From Centropus unirufus (taxonomy: Eukaryota > Chordata > Aves > Cuculiformes > Centropidae), in contig VYZI01000018.1 of NCBI GenBank assembly GCA_013397695.1, positions 2,892,920-2,956,919 on the forward strand: a DNA stretch of 64,000 nucleotides, written 5' to 3'. Under the pieces are notes generated by a model. That model did no database searches, was not told the DNA's origin, and saw nothing but the letters and a program-made list of their open reading frames with translations. This document shows positions 1 through 41,200 of the stretch, piece after piece. The position numbers were made by a program, and so were the translations under genes. Each line of letters opens with the position of its first letter. The stretch's first letter is position 1.

Positions 1-2453
1 ATACCAGCTTCTGCTCCCCTTCCAGACTTCCCATGTTTGGCTGCATTTGGCTCCCTTTTATGGCAGCTTGTTTTCCTGAGGAAAGAAATGGGTTGTGGTA
101 ATAACCTTGCAAAGCAAGGAGAGAATTGCTGAGGCCTGCTGAAACTGCTTTCCTCAATGCAGTCAGAGTTAGTGGTGAAAACAGCTCATGTCTTAGCTTT
201 CTGGGTAGCTTTTATCATGTTTTTTTTTGATTGGCGCATCCTGCCTCAGTGTTACACAGCTTGGTAGCAGCTCTGCTTTCGTTGTGCAGTCATACCTTGT
301 CCCTTGTGAGCAGGCTGGTAGTCTCTGACTTGAAGGGAAGGGCTGGAATGGTAGATTATTTTAACAGAGGCAGCCAGGGGATTTGGGGACATCCTGCATT
401 GGTGTCTGTAAGGCAGAGCACTGTGGCTTTTGCCAGCTTAGGACTGAACCAGGACAAGGTAGGAGCCCTGGGAGTGGGACAGAACTATGCCATCTCTCAA
501 CCACCCAGATCACAACCCTGTGAAAAGGCATATTACTATTTATCATCATAAATGAAGCCGTAGTTATTGCTTGTAAAACCCAGTTTAGCAGCATTATTGA
601 TTGCAACATCCAAATCCTTACCCACATACATTCCCGCATACACCCCCTGTGGTGGTACTTGTACCTGTGGACTGTGAAGGAAATCCCTAGAATTACCTCC
701 CCTCCTTCTGTGGACACCGTGGACCAGTTGCTGACCTCACTAAAAGCTAAGTTAGTTGATGTTAGCAAAGTCCTCCAGAACTAGAACAAAAGCAGAACTT
801 CTTACTGCACATACTGTGAGATCTTTATTTTATTTTGCCATGGCCAGGTCCATGGTTATATATCAAAATAGCCCCTCTCTAGGAAAAGAAACGTAGTGTT
901 TGCTACTGAAAAGTGCCTTGCTTTTGTGCCACTTTCCAGAACAGCAATTAATTGGTTTTGTCTTGTCAGTTATTGAAAGAGAGGAGCAGTCAGAGTGGAT
1001 GCTTTTGCCAGTGTGCAGTTTCGACTTGCATTCCAAAAGCCCATATTGGTAACTGCCAGGAGCAAATCTACAGCCCATCGTGCCACTAGGAACAAAATAG
1101 ACCAGCTGACCTAGATTTGAATCAGCTGCAGTTACTCATAGATTATAGGACCACAGCTACAGGAAAACAACTTTTCTGTTGGTTTCCCCTAAGATATATC
1201 TGCTTTTTATGAGCATGCTACTTCAGAGTATTTCTGATAGGCGCATCAGTGCAAATGTGAAACCTTTCCAAATAATGCTAATTGTATTGCGCAATACAGG
1301 AGCAAATTAACTTACTTTTCATGCAGTGATTGATAGCAGCAATAAATAGTAGGCAACATCTTTTTCTCTGATTTAAACTTTGGTTTAGATTCTCTATTTT
1401 TTTAATTAACAATTAACAATCATACCTTAAAGCAGGGCAACACTTTGGCTGAATTTATTTGATTAAGGTTTTAATTGAAACATTTTTCTAAAAAACCTTC
1501 TTTTTAAATTCTAGATGTAAAATTTCATTATCTGCTCTGGAAATCACATATGCTTCTATCAGAAATAAAAATTCAAAAATAGAAATGGTAATTTCTTTAG
1601 ATTTTGCAGTATTTCACTTGTAGGGCAGGAGGGGGAAGATCTGATTTAATTAGAAGCCCGTCCATTTGGAAAATTTGTTTATAAAAAAATAGAACTTTTC
1701 TCAGCAGTAAGTTTTCATCATTCAGCCATGTCTCAAACCCCAGCTCCCCTGTGGGTAACTGCAGACTCAAAGCAGGGTTGTGTGTTGTCTGAGGACCCCA
1801 GTATACTGTGAGCATCATATGAGCCTGACGCTGTCCGTGTGCCAGGTAAATGTGGTTGTGCTGGAATGGCAGCAAGAGAAGTCTAACTTTGGTGGCTGAG
1901 ACTTGCATGATGGTCCTTCCCATCCAGCTCCCGAAATGCCAACTTTCAGGTTAAACATTTCTTTGAATAGCATTCCTACCCTCTGCTCACACCATCTCTC
2001 TGTGGGCAGAGGCTATGTCTGGCCTCGGCATGTCTGCAAGTGAAGAAAATTAAATGAAAAGAGCTTGTCACCAATTTTAAATAAAAATTAAAATATTGGG
2101 CTCCCCTTTCTCCCTGGGAATAATTCAGTGAAAGATATAACTTGGGAAAATTATATTTAGCATGGAACAAGCCTCCACCGAGAGCTGCATTGAAGAAACT
2201 GAGCTTGGTTTCACAATCTGCCTGATTAGCTTTTGAAAATCATGTACTGAGACCATAAAATACGCTCATAAAGTGTTCAGGCAAGGAAGGATTTTCTGCG
2301 TATATACATTTGGCTAAGTTAGCTATACAGTGAAAAATACACAGTGGCTAACTGCACAGCAACCCAAATATCTTGGTTCTTGAGATATGTACAATAGGGA
2401 ATCATCTTTGATTTTTAAAAAACGTGTGTAATGTAACTGTTGGTTATTATTAT

Positions 2454-2486
2454 TAAAATATATTCTTTANTAAAATATATTCTTTA
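2454..2486. repeat. 16-base direct repeat on either side of a single ambiguous base
   Basis: TAAAATATATTCTTTA occurs at 2454-2469 and again at 2471-2486 with only the N at 2470 between them. This looks like two contig ends that overlapped but were joined without merging. Confidence 0.8.
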
Positions 2487-4885
2487 AAGGAAAGGGATTT
2501 TATTATATATGAAGTCTGAAACAACAAAGGCATATTTAGTGATAACAACATGAAGGCACCATATGAGAATGAAAAATCTGCAGTGTGTTCCTGTGACTGA
2601 AAAAAACATGACACTGTGTTTGAGAGAGGAGCCAGGTGGTTATGAAACCAAACACTAAACTGTACTGGAAATGCACATGGGCTTCATGGGGTCTGATCAA
2701 GTCTAATCTGGGCGTTTTAGGGTTTGTGAGCTTAACCTGACTCCTGAATTCGCTGTTTTGTTGGGTATATTTTTTTTGTTTATTACGCAACAAATGGGAA
2801 ATGCATCGATTTGCCTTTTTAGAGAGACAATTTGTCCAATGTTGACTGAATTGTGTGATGGAATTAAACTTACATAATGTGTCTTTCAGAGTGTGACTAA
2901 TTGGAATTTACTGCAAGCCATGGATGACTTTAAAATCAATTCTGTGGAGTCTTCATAATAAGACTTGCTGATTGCGAGATTAGTACCAGAAAATACACAT
3001 ACATTTTACAGCTAACACTGAAAGCACGTAGTGCTCAAGAAAACAGCTGGTTTTCCTGCACCCTGAAGGGCTGCTCCAGGGGGAAGTAAGGAAAGCAGAG
3101 CTGTGGTAGGACCAAGACTGAATGACTCTTATAGTTTGGGTTTCAGAACAAACGTCAGCATTCGAAATAGCAGGTTAAGTATTTTCTTTTTAATTTTTCT
3201 TTTTTCTTTAGTCCATATGTACAATGTAGAACCTCTAAATGGATGTCTTGGTTGAAAGGTTGTTGCGTTGCTGGGTTTGGCATTTTAGTGCTTGTTTAAG
3301 TCTCTAAAATATACAGGATTCAGAGGCTGCTCTTGTTGCGTGCTCTGCTGAGATGTTGGTTACTACTTCCAATCATTCCATTTTCATTTCACCTCAGTCC
3401 TGTGGAATCATGTGGAATCTAGCCCTAGAGTTTTCTTCCTTCTGGAATCCACACAGCATATTGTTCCTACACATGGAATGATTGCAAATGTCTGGCACAA
3501 ACAATGAAAAAAATAAAACCAAGACTTTGCTTAGAAAGGTGAAATTACTTTCTTCCTCCAATTTCTACCTCTCTTCTTATCCAGTATATAGCAGTCAGTA
3601 TCTAATAATTGTCCCTGTTAAGGTAGACTTCAGACAGAGCGGATTTTAAAGATAACTGCTGGAAAATGAAAGGATTATGGAGAGGAGACTGCTAGTGAGT
3701 GGGAGTGCAGGTGCCATTGGTGTAGAACAAGCATTGAATTAAGAGTCAGCCAAGGGTGTAAGAGGAGCAGGGCTTGCTCACTGGGAACAGAGACAACATA
3801 GAGCACCTGGAGCAGGAGAGTGCATTAGGAGGGAGCAGCTTCCTGAAGGATCCAAGGTCCTAGACTTCATTTGTTTGCCTTCAGGGATGGTGACTCTTCT
3901 CTGCTGTGACTGGGGCTACCTGAGGACAGCGGTTGCTCTCTCTGTATTAACTTTTGTGCTGGCACGCTAAAGGTCTGGACCTGCCCAATGACCCCAACTG
4001 TGGTCAGGAAGGTGTGTGCAACAGAAATTTTGTTCTTTGTTTTGGTTTTCAAAAGAAAGGAAGAGTGCTGCATTAAGAAGTGCACTAGCGGGCAATGCCG
4101 AACTGCCAAAATTGGGCAACGGCAGGAGAATGAGTGCATGCATTACAGAATTATGTCATCTGAAAGCAGTTGTGTGAATTTTAATCACAACACTAATTTA
4201 TGTTGGAGATATATATGTAAGAAATAGATTACAAATATATATTGTGCATATTTTTTCAGACAGACAGCTTCATGGCTTTAACTTCCTTGCAGCTGACTTT
4301 CCCAAAGTGAACAAATAAAGGGCATATGGTACATGTGACCGGCTCTGAGTGTAAGTGAGCTCAGTATTCCTGTATTTGTAAACAGCAGAAAATGCTTTGC
4401 ACCGAACAACAGGAAGCTGATTTATGTCACACCAATAAGCAGTCTGAGCTAGATTATTGTGGCACAAAGTAATGTTATAAGATTATGAATTTTAATTCTA
4501 ACGACTTTCCAGATTATAATGCATTTTCATAATTATAGCCATGAGATAGGACCTTTCCCTCTTGGGTAGTTTTGCTTACCTTTTTATTGGCATTCTTAAG
4601 ATTTAATTTTCTAGGATCCAGAGATCAGTTTTTACTAACGTGACTCTGAAGTGCAATAAATCAGTTCTTCAAAATTAGGAAAAATGAAGCTGACAATTAA
4701 GGAATAAATATGTCAAAAAACAAATATGCACTTTACCAACAATTGAATGGAAAATTCAGAATTATCGACCTTGCTTCCTTAGTGGGATTAAACAAAATAA
4801 TAAGGGTTGATTTGGATAGTAAATGTACTCTTGAAAATCACTGGGGTATTTATTTCCTCAAAAATTTTATTTCCTAATATGAAGA

Positions 4886-4917
4886 TTTATTTATTTACTT
4901 ATTTATTTATTTATTTC
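4886..4917. repeat. (TTTA)n microsatellite
   Basis: About eight TTTA units, one imperfect (TTTACTTA), within the upstream intron. No gene function inferred. Confidence 0.85.
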
Positions 4918-6547
4918 CCTTTTGAAAATGAGAGTTTGGGATTCCAAGGAAGCATGTCTATGTTTCCAGAACTCCACAATTAGCTCTCAGAGCTTGTTCT
5001 TACCCAAAGCTGTCTGGAGAGAATGACTGCTCTGGGGCAAGTTGAGGCCCACCTTATTCCTTGAGGACCTTTATCTGATGTGGCCCTTGGAAATGAAACT
5101 GTTAAGTGGCTTTACCTAGAAAAAAAGGAAAGAATAAGTTGAAAAGCCTCTCTGCTTCCTCATTGCCTGGCTCCTTGCTATTCTCACACTTCACATAGAT
5201 GAGCTGGTCGGGTTTTGCCTGACCTCATTTTTCTTAATCTTCTGCTGTGAAGTGTTGCGCTTAGAAGGACGTGCAGGAAAATGCGAGAGGGTGCATTTAT
5301 TTACCTGCAGCAGAAATGAGTGGTTAAAAGCAAGGCAGGTAGATTGAGGTAACTGTTAGAAAAGTATTTCTCACTAGGAGCGGGCAGCTAGGCTCCTGTT
5401 TGTATTGGAAGTGGAAACTGAGCCAGATTCTCCTAAGGCTCCTGTATGAGCCCCTAATGCCCAACAGCTTCATCCTGTATAATCTATGGCCGGTGTTGGG
5501 ATTATTAGCTATTAACTTGCACCGCAGATTAGGGGTTGGTGAAGCCCATATGTTGGTCCTTAATCTCTGCAGCCTGACCCTCTGCTGAAATCCAACTGAT
5601 TTTTAAAACCTGTGGAGAAGGTACTGGCGGCTGTGCAGGGGAGCAGAGGAGGGACTCGGGGCCAGCATTACTTTCAGCTGGATTGAACGAAATGGTAATG
5701 CTGTAATCCAGCTGCAAAACACACACCGAATCCACCCAGAAGACTGCGACAAACTCTGCTTGTCTTTGGTTGTTACTGAGTCATGAGAGATAAAAATACC
5801 TTTGCTGCAGAAGGGAGAGCGGTTGTGGTGCCGCAGCCTGCGGTGAGAGAAGGGAGGGCTGCGCGCTGCCAAGCCGCACAGGGAAGCTGTGCCCAGGGAG
5901 AAGTCCCCTGGCACCCCAGATGCCAGGGCAGTGGTCAGCCCCACAGCGTGAATCACTGCCGCAGCAAGCCAGACCAAAGGTCCATTTGTGCAGCCTTTGA
6001 CTACGACCGTTCGCAAACGCTTGGAGGGCACAGGGGCAGGAGCTGTGGCCCCCGCGGTGTCACGCAGAGCTGGGTGGCCCGGGGGAGCGGCACCCGGTGG
6101 ATGTGGCACGGGCTGCCCTGGTCCCCCGCAGCCCGCTGCGCTTTCAGCTCTGCTGCCCGAAGTGGAAACGCTTTAAAACTGTGAAGCACCGCTCCTCTCC
6201 ATCACCTGCGCGCGTTTCCATGTCAGCCGCACCGCCCCGAGCAGCCCTCGCTCTGATGCGGGGCTGCGTGTCTCTCGCCTTCCCTTAACATCCATAAATC
6301 CCTAAAGAGAGGCACCACGGCGAGGCGGGTGGGGAGGGGTGGCGTGGTGAACTTTTGGTAGCCCCCGTGCTCACGTCGCTACTAGAAGAGACTGGCGCAC
6401 CCCGCGCGTTTGATGCGCCTCTTTTCCTATGAAAGGCACGGGAAAATGCCATCCTAAGGGAAGAGCGCTGCCAGCCTTGCCTCCTGGTGCCCGGGACGGG
6501 CAGGGCCGGGGGAGCCGCTTTCTGCCCGGCGCCCCGGGGCCGCTGCT

Positions 6548-6629
6548 CTCGGCGCGCCCTCGCCCTGACGCCCCCCGCGCCCCCTCCGCTCGGCGCGCCC
6601 TCGCCCTGACGCCCCCCGCGCCCCCTCCG
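6548..6629. repeat. Perfect 41-base tandem duplication in the CpG island
   Basis: The unit at 6548-6588, beginning CTCGGCGCGCCCTCGCCC, is repeated without a mismatch at 6589-6629, 40 bases before the assembly gap. Either a recent duplication or an assembly artefact in GC-rich sequence. Confidence 0.9.
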
Positions 6630-6669
6630 GGCTCAGGGACGCCATTCCCCAGCGGCGCGTGACTCCCGC

Positions 6670-6886
6670 NNNNNNNNNNNNNNNNNNNNNNNNNNNNNNN
6701 NNNNNNNNNNNNNNNNNNNNNNNNNNNNNNNNNNNNNNNNNNNNNNNNNNNNNNNNNNNNNNNNNNNNNNNNNNNNNNNNNNNNNNNNNNNNNNNNNNNN
6801 NNNNNNNNNNNNNNNNNNNNNNNNNNNNNNNNNNNNNNNNNNNNNNNNNNNNNNNNNNNNNNNNNNNNNNNNNNNNNNNNNNNNNN
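6670..6886. other. Assembly gap (217 Ns)
   Basis: Undetermined bases inside the CpG island. It probably hides GC-rich sequence of the alpha1 promoter or 5' leader. Any reading frame drawn across it is meaningless. Confidence 0.98.
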
Positions 6887-6914
6887 TCGCCCCGCGCCGA
6901 GCAAGTGCCCCGCC

Positions 6915-6944
6915 ATGGCCGCGCCGCCCTCCCGAGCGGCGTAG
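6915..6944 (+). promoter_or_regulatory. Upstream ORF 1 in the alpha1-chimaerin leader
   Basis: Nine-codon frame (MAAPPSRAA, then TAG). Its ATG lies in a near-ideal Kozak context (CCCCGCCATGG), better than that of the main start. It matters only if transcription begins upstream of it, which the gap prevents judging. Confidence 0.5.
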
Positions 6945-6953
6945 CTTCCCGAC

Positions 6954-6986
6954 ATGGTCCTTTCTGGTCTTCCCAGCCGAGCCTGA
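6954..6986 (+). promoter_or_regulatory. Upstream ORF 2 in the alpha1-chimaerin leader
   Basis: Ten codons and TGA in the same frame as the main CDS. The TGA at 6984-6986 separates it from the alpha1 start at 7047 and is what fixes that ATG as the first usable in-frame start. Reinitiation distance is about 60 bases. Confidence 0.5.
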
Positions 6987-7046
6987 TCCAGACCCGGGGC
7001 GCGGATCGGTGCGGGAGGCTCTTCCTCCTTCCCCGCCAGCTCCAAG

Positions 7047-37497
<30,451 letters not shown>

Positions 37498-37732
37498 ATA
37501 TTTTGGGGGTTTTGTAATAAAAAAGGAAGGAACAGTGTTCTATGGATGAAGGAATATTTTAAAGTAATTTAATGGCTCTTGTCACTGAATTCCATATTTG
37601 CTAGAGCTTTTGATGTATTCAGGATAAAAATGAAGGAACTCTTTGTCGTTTCTGTAGTGCCATTCAGCTGATGTTGAAAAAGGTTAACACATACTTTCCA
37701 GTACTATTAATTCTGGGTGTTTATCATGTTGA

Positions 37733-37738
37733 AATAAA
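37733..37738 (+). terminator. CHN1: CHN1 proximal polyadenylation signal
   Basis: Canonical AATAAA about 236 bases after the stop, followed within 60 bases by TG- and T-rich sequence. Usage is inferred, not shown. Confidence 0.5.
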
Positions 37739-38227
37739 AAACAAAAAGCCTAAAGCTATTGCATGATTTGCTCCCTGTTCTCCCTGTTCTGGTGAGACTC
37801 ATTCCATGAAGAAAACAACCGAACTGGTGCAGCATCTTTGTTCTGGATAGTTTGTGATTGTAATTCAGCATGTTTCTCCGTGTAAACCTGTTGTGAATTT
37901 GCTTTTATGTTCTATGTAATTGGTTTCTGAAACTAAAAAGAAGGATGACTTATGTGAAATGGAGCCTCCAGCAGTTTATTGACATTTCATATCATTCTCT
38001 GCTGCTCTGGGGGCTGATTTCTTCTTGGATTTCTTTCAGTTTTTTCATCGTATAGTAATTTGTTTTTAACAGAAACAACATGTGTGCTTTAAATGTTACT
38101 TTAAATAATTCTCCATGATGTTTATGGTGGTTGCAGTGAAACCTGCAATGCTGAGCAGTGTTCCTTTATTATTATTGCTGTTTCAATTGTAATTTTGTAT
38201 TTTTATCTGGCATGCATCTCTTAATTT

Positions 38228-38233
38228 ATTAAA
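38228..38233 (+). terminator. CHN1: CHN1 distal polyadenylation signal (ATTAAA)
   Basis: ATTAAA, the common variant signal, followed by T-rich sequence. It would define a longer 3'UTR of about 750 bases. Confidence 0.4.
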
Positions 38234-41200
38234 TTTTGCTTTTAGAAATCTAACATTAAGCTATTTATTTTTACCTAACAAACATGTTTCAAAAATACTC
38301 TCTGTTTCATTGTTTCCACTGGCACTTGAATCCTGCACAACCTCTGACTTGAAAGAAGTTAAGAGTTTACCAATTGTGACAATATCATTCTGATATAAAT
38401 ACTTCAGGGCCTGATACTTTGCTAAGGTTCTCACAAATTCCTCTTTGATTTGAATTTTTTTTTTCTTCATTGTCCAAGGTGCCTCTCAAGAATGCCTGAG
38501 AATTCTTAGACGAGTCAAAAAAAGTATTGTTAAGTCTTCTGCTACTTCATATTTTTATATATTTAGAGTTATAATTATCTGTCTATGAACTGGAATTGTA
38601 GTTTTCCATTAGACAGCTGTAGCTTCCTAGAGTAGGTGGATGTACCATGGAATTTTGAGTGCAGATAGGTCACAGAACACCTGCTTGGCACTTAAGGTGT
38701 TCAGCACTGGTGCAAGCACTTTGGCCTGTCCTGCCAATGTTTCTGAGCTGCCTCCCGATGTTCAACCATGACACCACGTGAAGGGAAAATGGCTCAAAAT
38801 TATAAACAGTTTCTTTTTTTCCTCTGATAAAACAATGTGTAAAAAAAATCATCAGCCTTGCTGCAGCCCGTCTGATAGAGACACTCCGTCCATTGGTGGC
38901 CGCTCTTCAGGAGCACTTCCTAGCGTGCAGAAACATCCACCCTGGTAGAGGAGCTATCCCTGGGTGATGCACTTATTGTTTCACACTGGGATAGTTTGGA
39001 GTCCTTACAATTTCTGACCAAAAAAACCAATTTATTCTCCGTGAGTTTGGTTTAATATTATTACTATCTTCTGTGCTGTTATCATCCTAACTCTAAACAC
39101 TCCCTCTCCTGCTAGGGTTTCTGGCAACACTGCTACAGCCAGGAGCACCAGACAAAGCGGTGGCATTACTTGTGACCAAACCATGTCTCTATATCGCCCA
39201 CCTGGTTCTCATTCTTCACTGCTTCGTGCATGGGAAAATAGAGCAGAACAATTGCAAATGGCATGTTGTTTCAATTCCAGACTTTCAAGGAATGCTTTGG
39301 AGACTATTTTGATCAACAGTGGAAATGCCTGTCAAGGAAAGCAGAAGCCTGTGATGCAAGGCAGAGTGGAGGAGCTGGAGTAAACAGGCATGGAAGAGAG
39401 ATGCGAGAGGGAAACAGCAGGTCCCGGAAAAGTGGTGTAGCTGCTCTTGGCAAGATAAGGACTGGCAAAAGTCCTGGCTTGAATGGCTGGCAATAAAAGA
39501 AGGGAAAAGGGAGAAATGAGTGAGTATAGGACCTGCAGGAGGGACATAATGAGGTATTAGGATTAGGAAGATGCTTTGGTTGGGCACCTTCGCTAATGCC
39601 AGCCCCAAAGGAAAGCCAGGTGAAGCTGCTTGGGAAATTTGGAGGTTCCACCCTTCCTCTCATCTCAGACAGCTGACACCACTCAGAAGGAATAATCCCC
39701 TAGCAGTTGCAGCCAGCTGTGCTCCTTTCCTGTCAGCAATAAGGTGCCTCCCTGTATCCCTCTCATTTCTTTCTACACCCAGACAGGAGAGGAGGGGGTG
39801 AAAGGAAGCTCTCTCCTACTGTTTCCCTGAAAAGAAGGAATGAAGGATCCCAGGAAGAAAAGGGTGAAGGTAGGGATGCAGACTGGTAAGCACGTGGGAA
39901 GCGCTGCTCTGGGGGGGCTGCTGAGGGCTGCTGGAGCTTGGGGAGACTTTCAGAGAATCTAAAGTATAATCTTTTTCTATCTTTTTTTTTTTTTTACTAT
40001 TTTGTAGTACTAAAAGTGACTGTTGCAAATGTGCTTATTATCACTTTATATCCCAAAGAACTGACAGCTGGGAAACTATGTCTCTTTCCCCCCTCAGCCC
40101 AGGAGCAGTGGCCCATGTACTCCCTAGTCACATCTGCGTTGCACGCTCCAGCACCTTGCTGTAGCTCTGCTACCTTGTTCCAAGCCAACTCCTAAGCTTA
40201 TTGCATTTCTTCCTGCTGCCTCAGCAGCCTGTAATGGATGTGTTTCCTCCCTCCTGCCTTATGGCCCTCTGTATCCCAGTCCTCAGACTCTCCACCACTC
40301 CTGCCTTCCCTTCCAGGGTACCTCGGAGTGGGTCTGACTGGCCCTTTGCCGTGTCCTGTGTCTGCCATCAGCTCCCTGGGGTGGCATCCTCTCGTGGTGG
40401 TTGGTACCCCTACAACACCCAGTCTGTCTCCAGAAGATGGGGTGTTTTTCCTAAAGCACGCCTGCAAGGTTTTCCATGCACACATCTGACCCAGTTGCTG
40501 CCCTTCTGTGTTGGTGTTACTTGTTCCATGCTTGACACCTAATGCCGCCACAGCTGGCCGTGGCAAAAGCATCCTTTTCTCAAAGCTCCTGTCAGGAGCT
40601 CATACAGGGCACGGCTAGAGAAGAGCGTGGCTCTGCCTCAGCAGCTCTGGCGGTAGTGGTGGCACCCGGTGTGCTTTGGCAGTCCTGGTGGAGCCAAAGG
40701 AGCGCTTGGCTTCCCTGGGCAAAAGGCATCTGCTCTTCCTCATTGCTGCGCAAGCGAACCTGATCCAAGGGGTTGAGGTCCCCCTTCTAAAGTGTATAGT
40801 AGGAATCGTGTTGTAAGCAGGATAATTACATTTTCTTCTTGCGTGAAATGTCCTGCTCCTCTGTCCTAGCGCACCAGTAGCTGCTGACAGGAATGGCTGC
40901 TCCTCTCACTGTGCTGATGCTTCCAACTGCCTGTAGAAGCGGTGATGATGGATGCAAAGCTAGATCAGAGTCAGAGGGAAAACATCAAGAATAGCAAGTC
41001 TAGGTTCGCTCTGGGGGTCGTCAGTGTCTCCCATGTATGCAGAGCAAAGAGGGTTTGTTAACTACAGCTAACACTAGTCTCCTGCTGGGGATCTCTTTTT
41101 TTCCAGCAGAGTCTAACAAGTGACTATGATCATGAAAGTTCCTGCAGGAAAGGAGAAAACCTAAATGGGGACCCACTGCGGAGTGGGTCAGTTTGCTGAA

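Larger units (their letters stand above)
1..5814 (+). other. CHN1: Intronic sequence of the long (alpha2) CHN1 transcript, upstream of the alpha1 promoter
   Basis: No exon with homology to the SH2 region or to any family I recognise. Open frames here are short, on both strands, and lack splice context. The assignment as intron rests on knowledge that alpha2-chimaerin starts upstream and joins the shared exon at 7221. Contains an isolated ambiguous base at 2470 and a TTTA repeat at 4886-4917. AT-rich until about 5.6 kb, where GC rises into the CpG island. Confidence 0.6.
37498..38255 (+). other. CHN1: CHN1 3' untranslated region
   Basis: AT-rich sequence after the CHN1 stop with no gene of its own. 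Candidate polyadenylation signals are AATAAA at 37733-37738 and ATTAAA at 38228-38233. An AATAAA at 37516-37521 is only 19 bases past the stop and is unlikely to be used. The right boundary is an estimate set about 20 bases past the ATTAAA. Confidence 0.6.

Noticed and set aside
5603..6184. Overlapping open frames of 133-168 codons on both strands at 5.6-6.2 kb
   Set aside because: Composition is that of CpG-island sequence (Pro, Ala, Arg rich), there is no homology I recognise, and no splice or promoter context fits.
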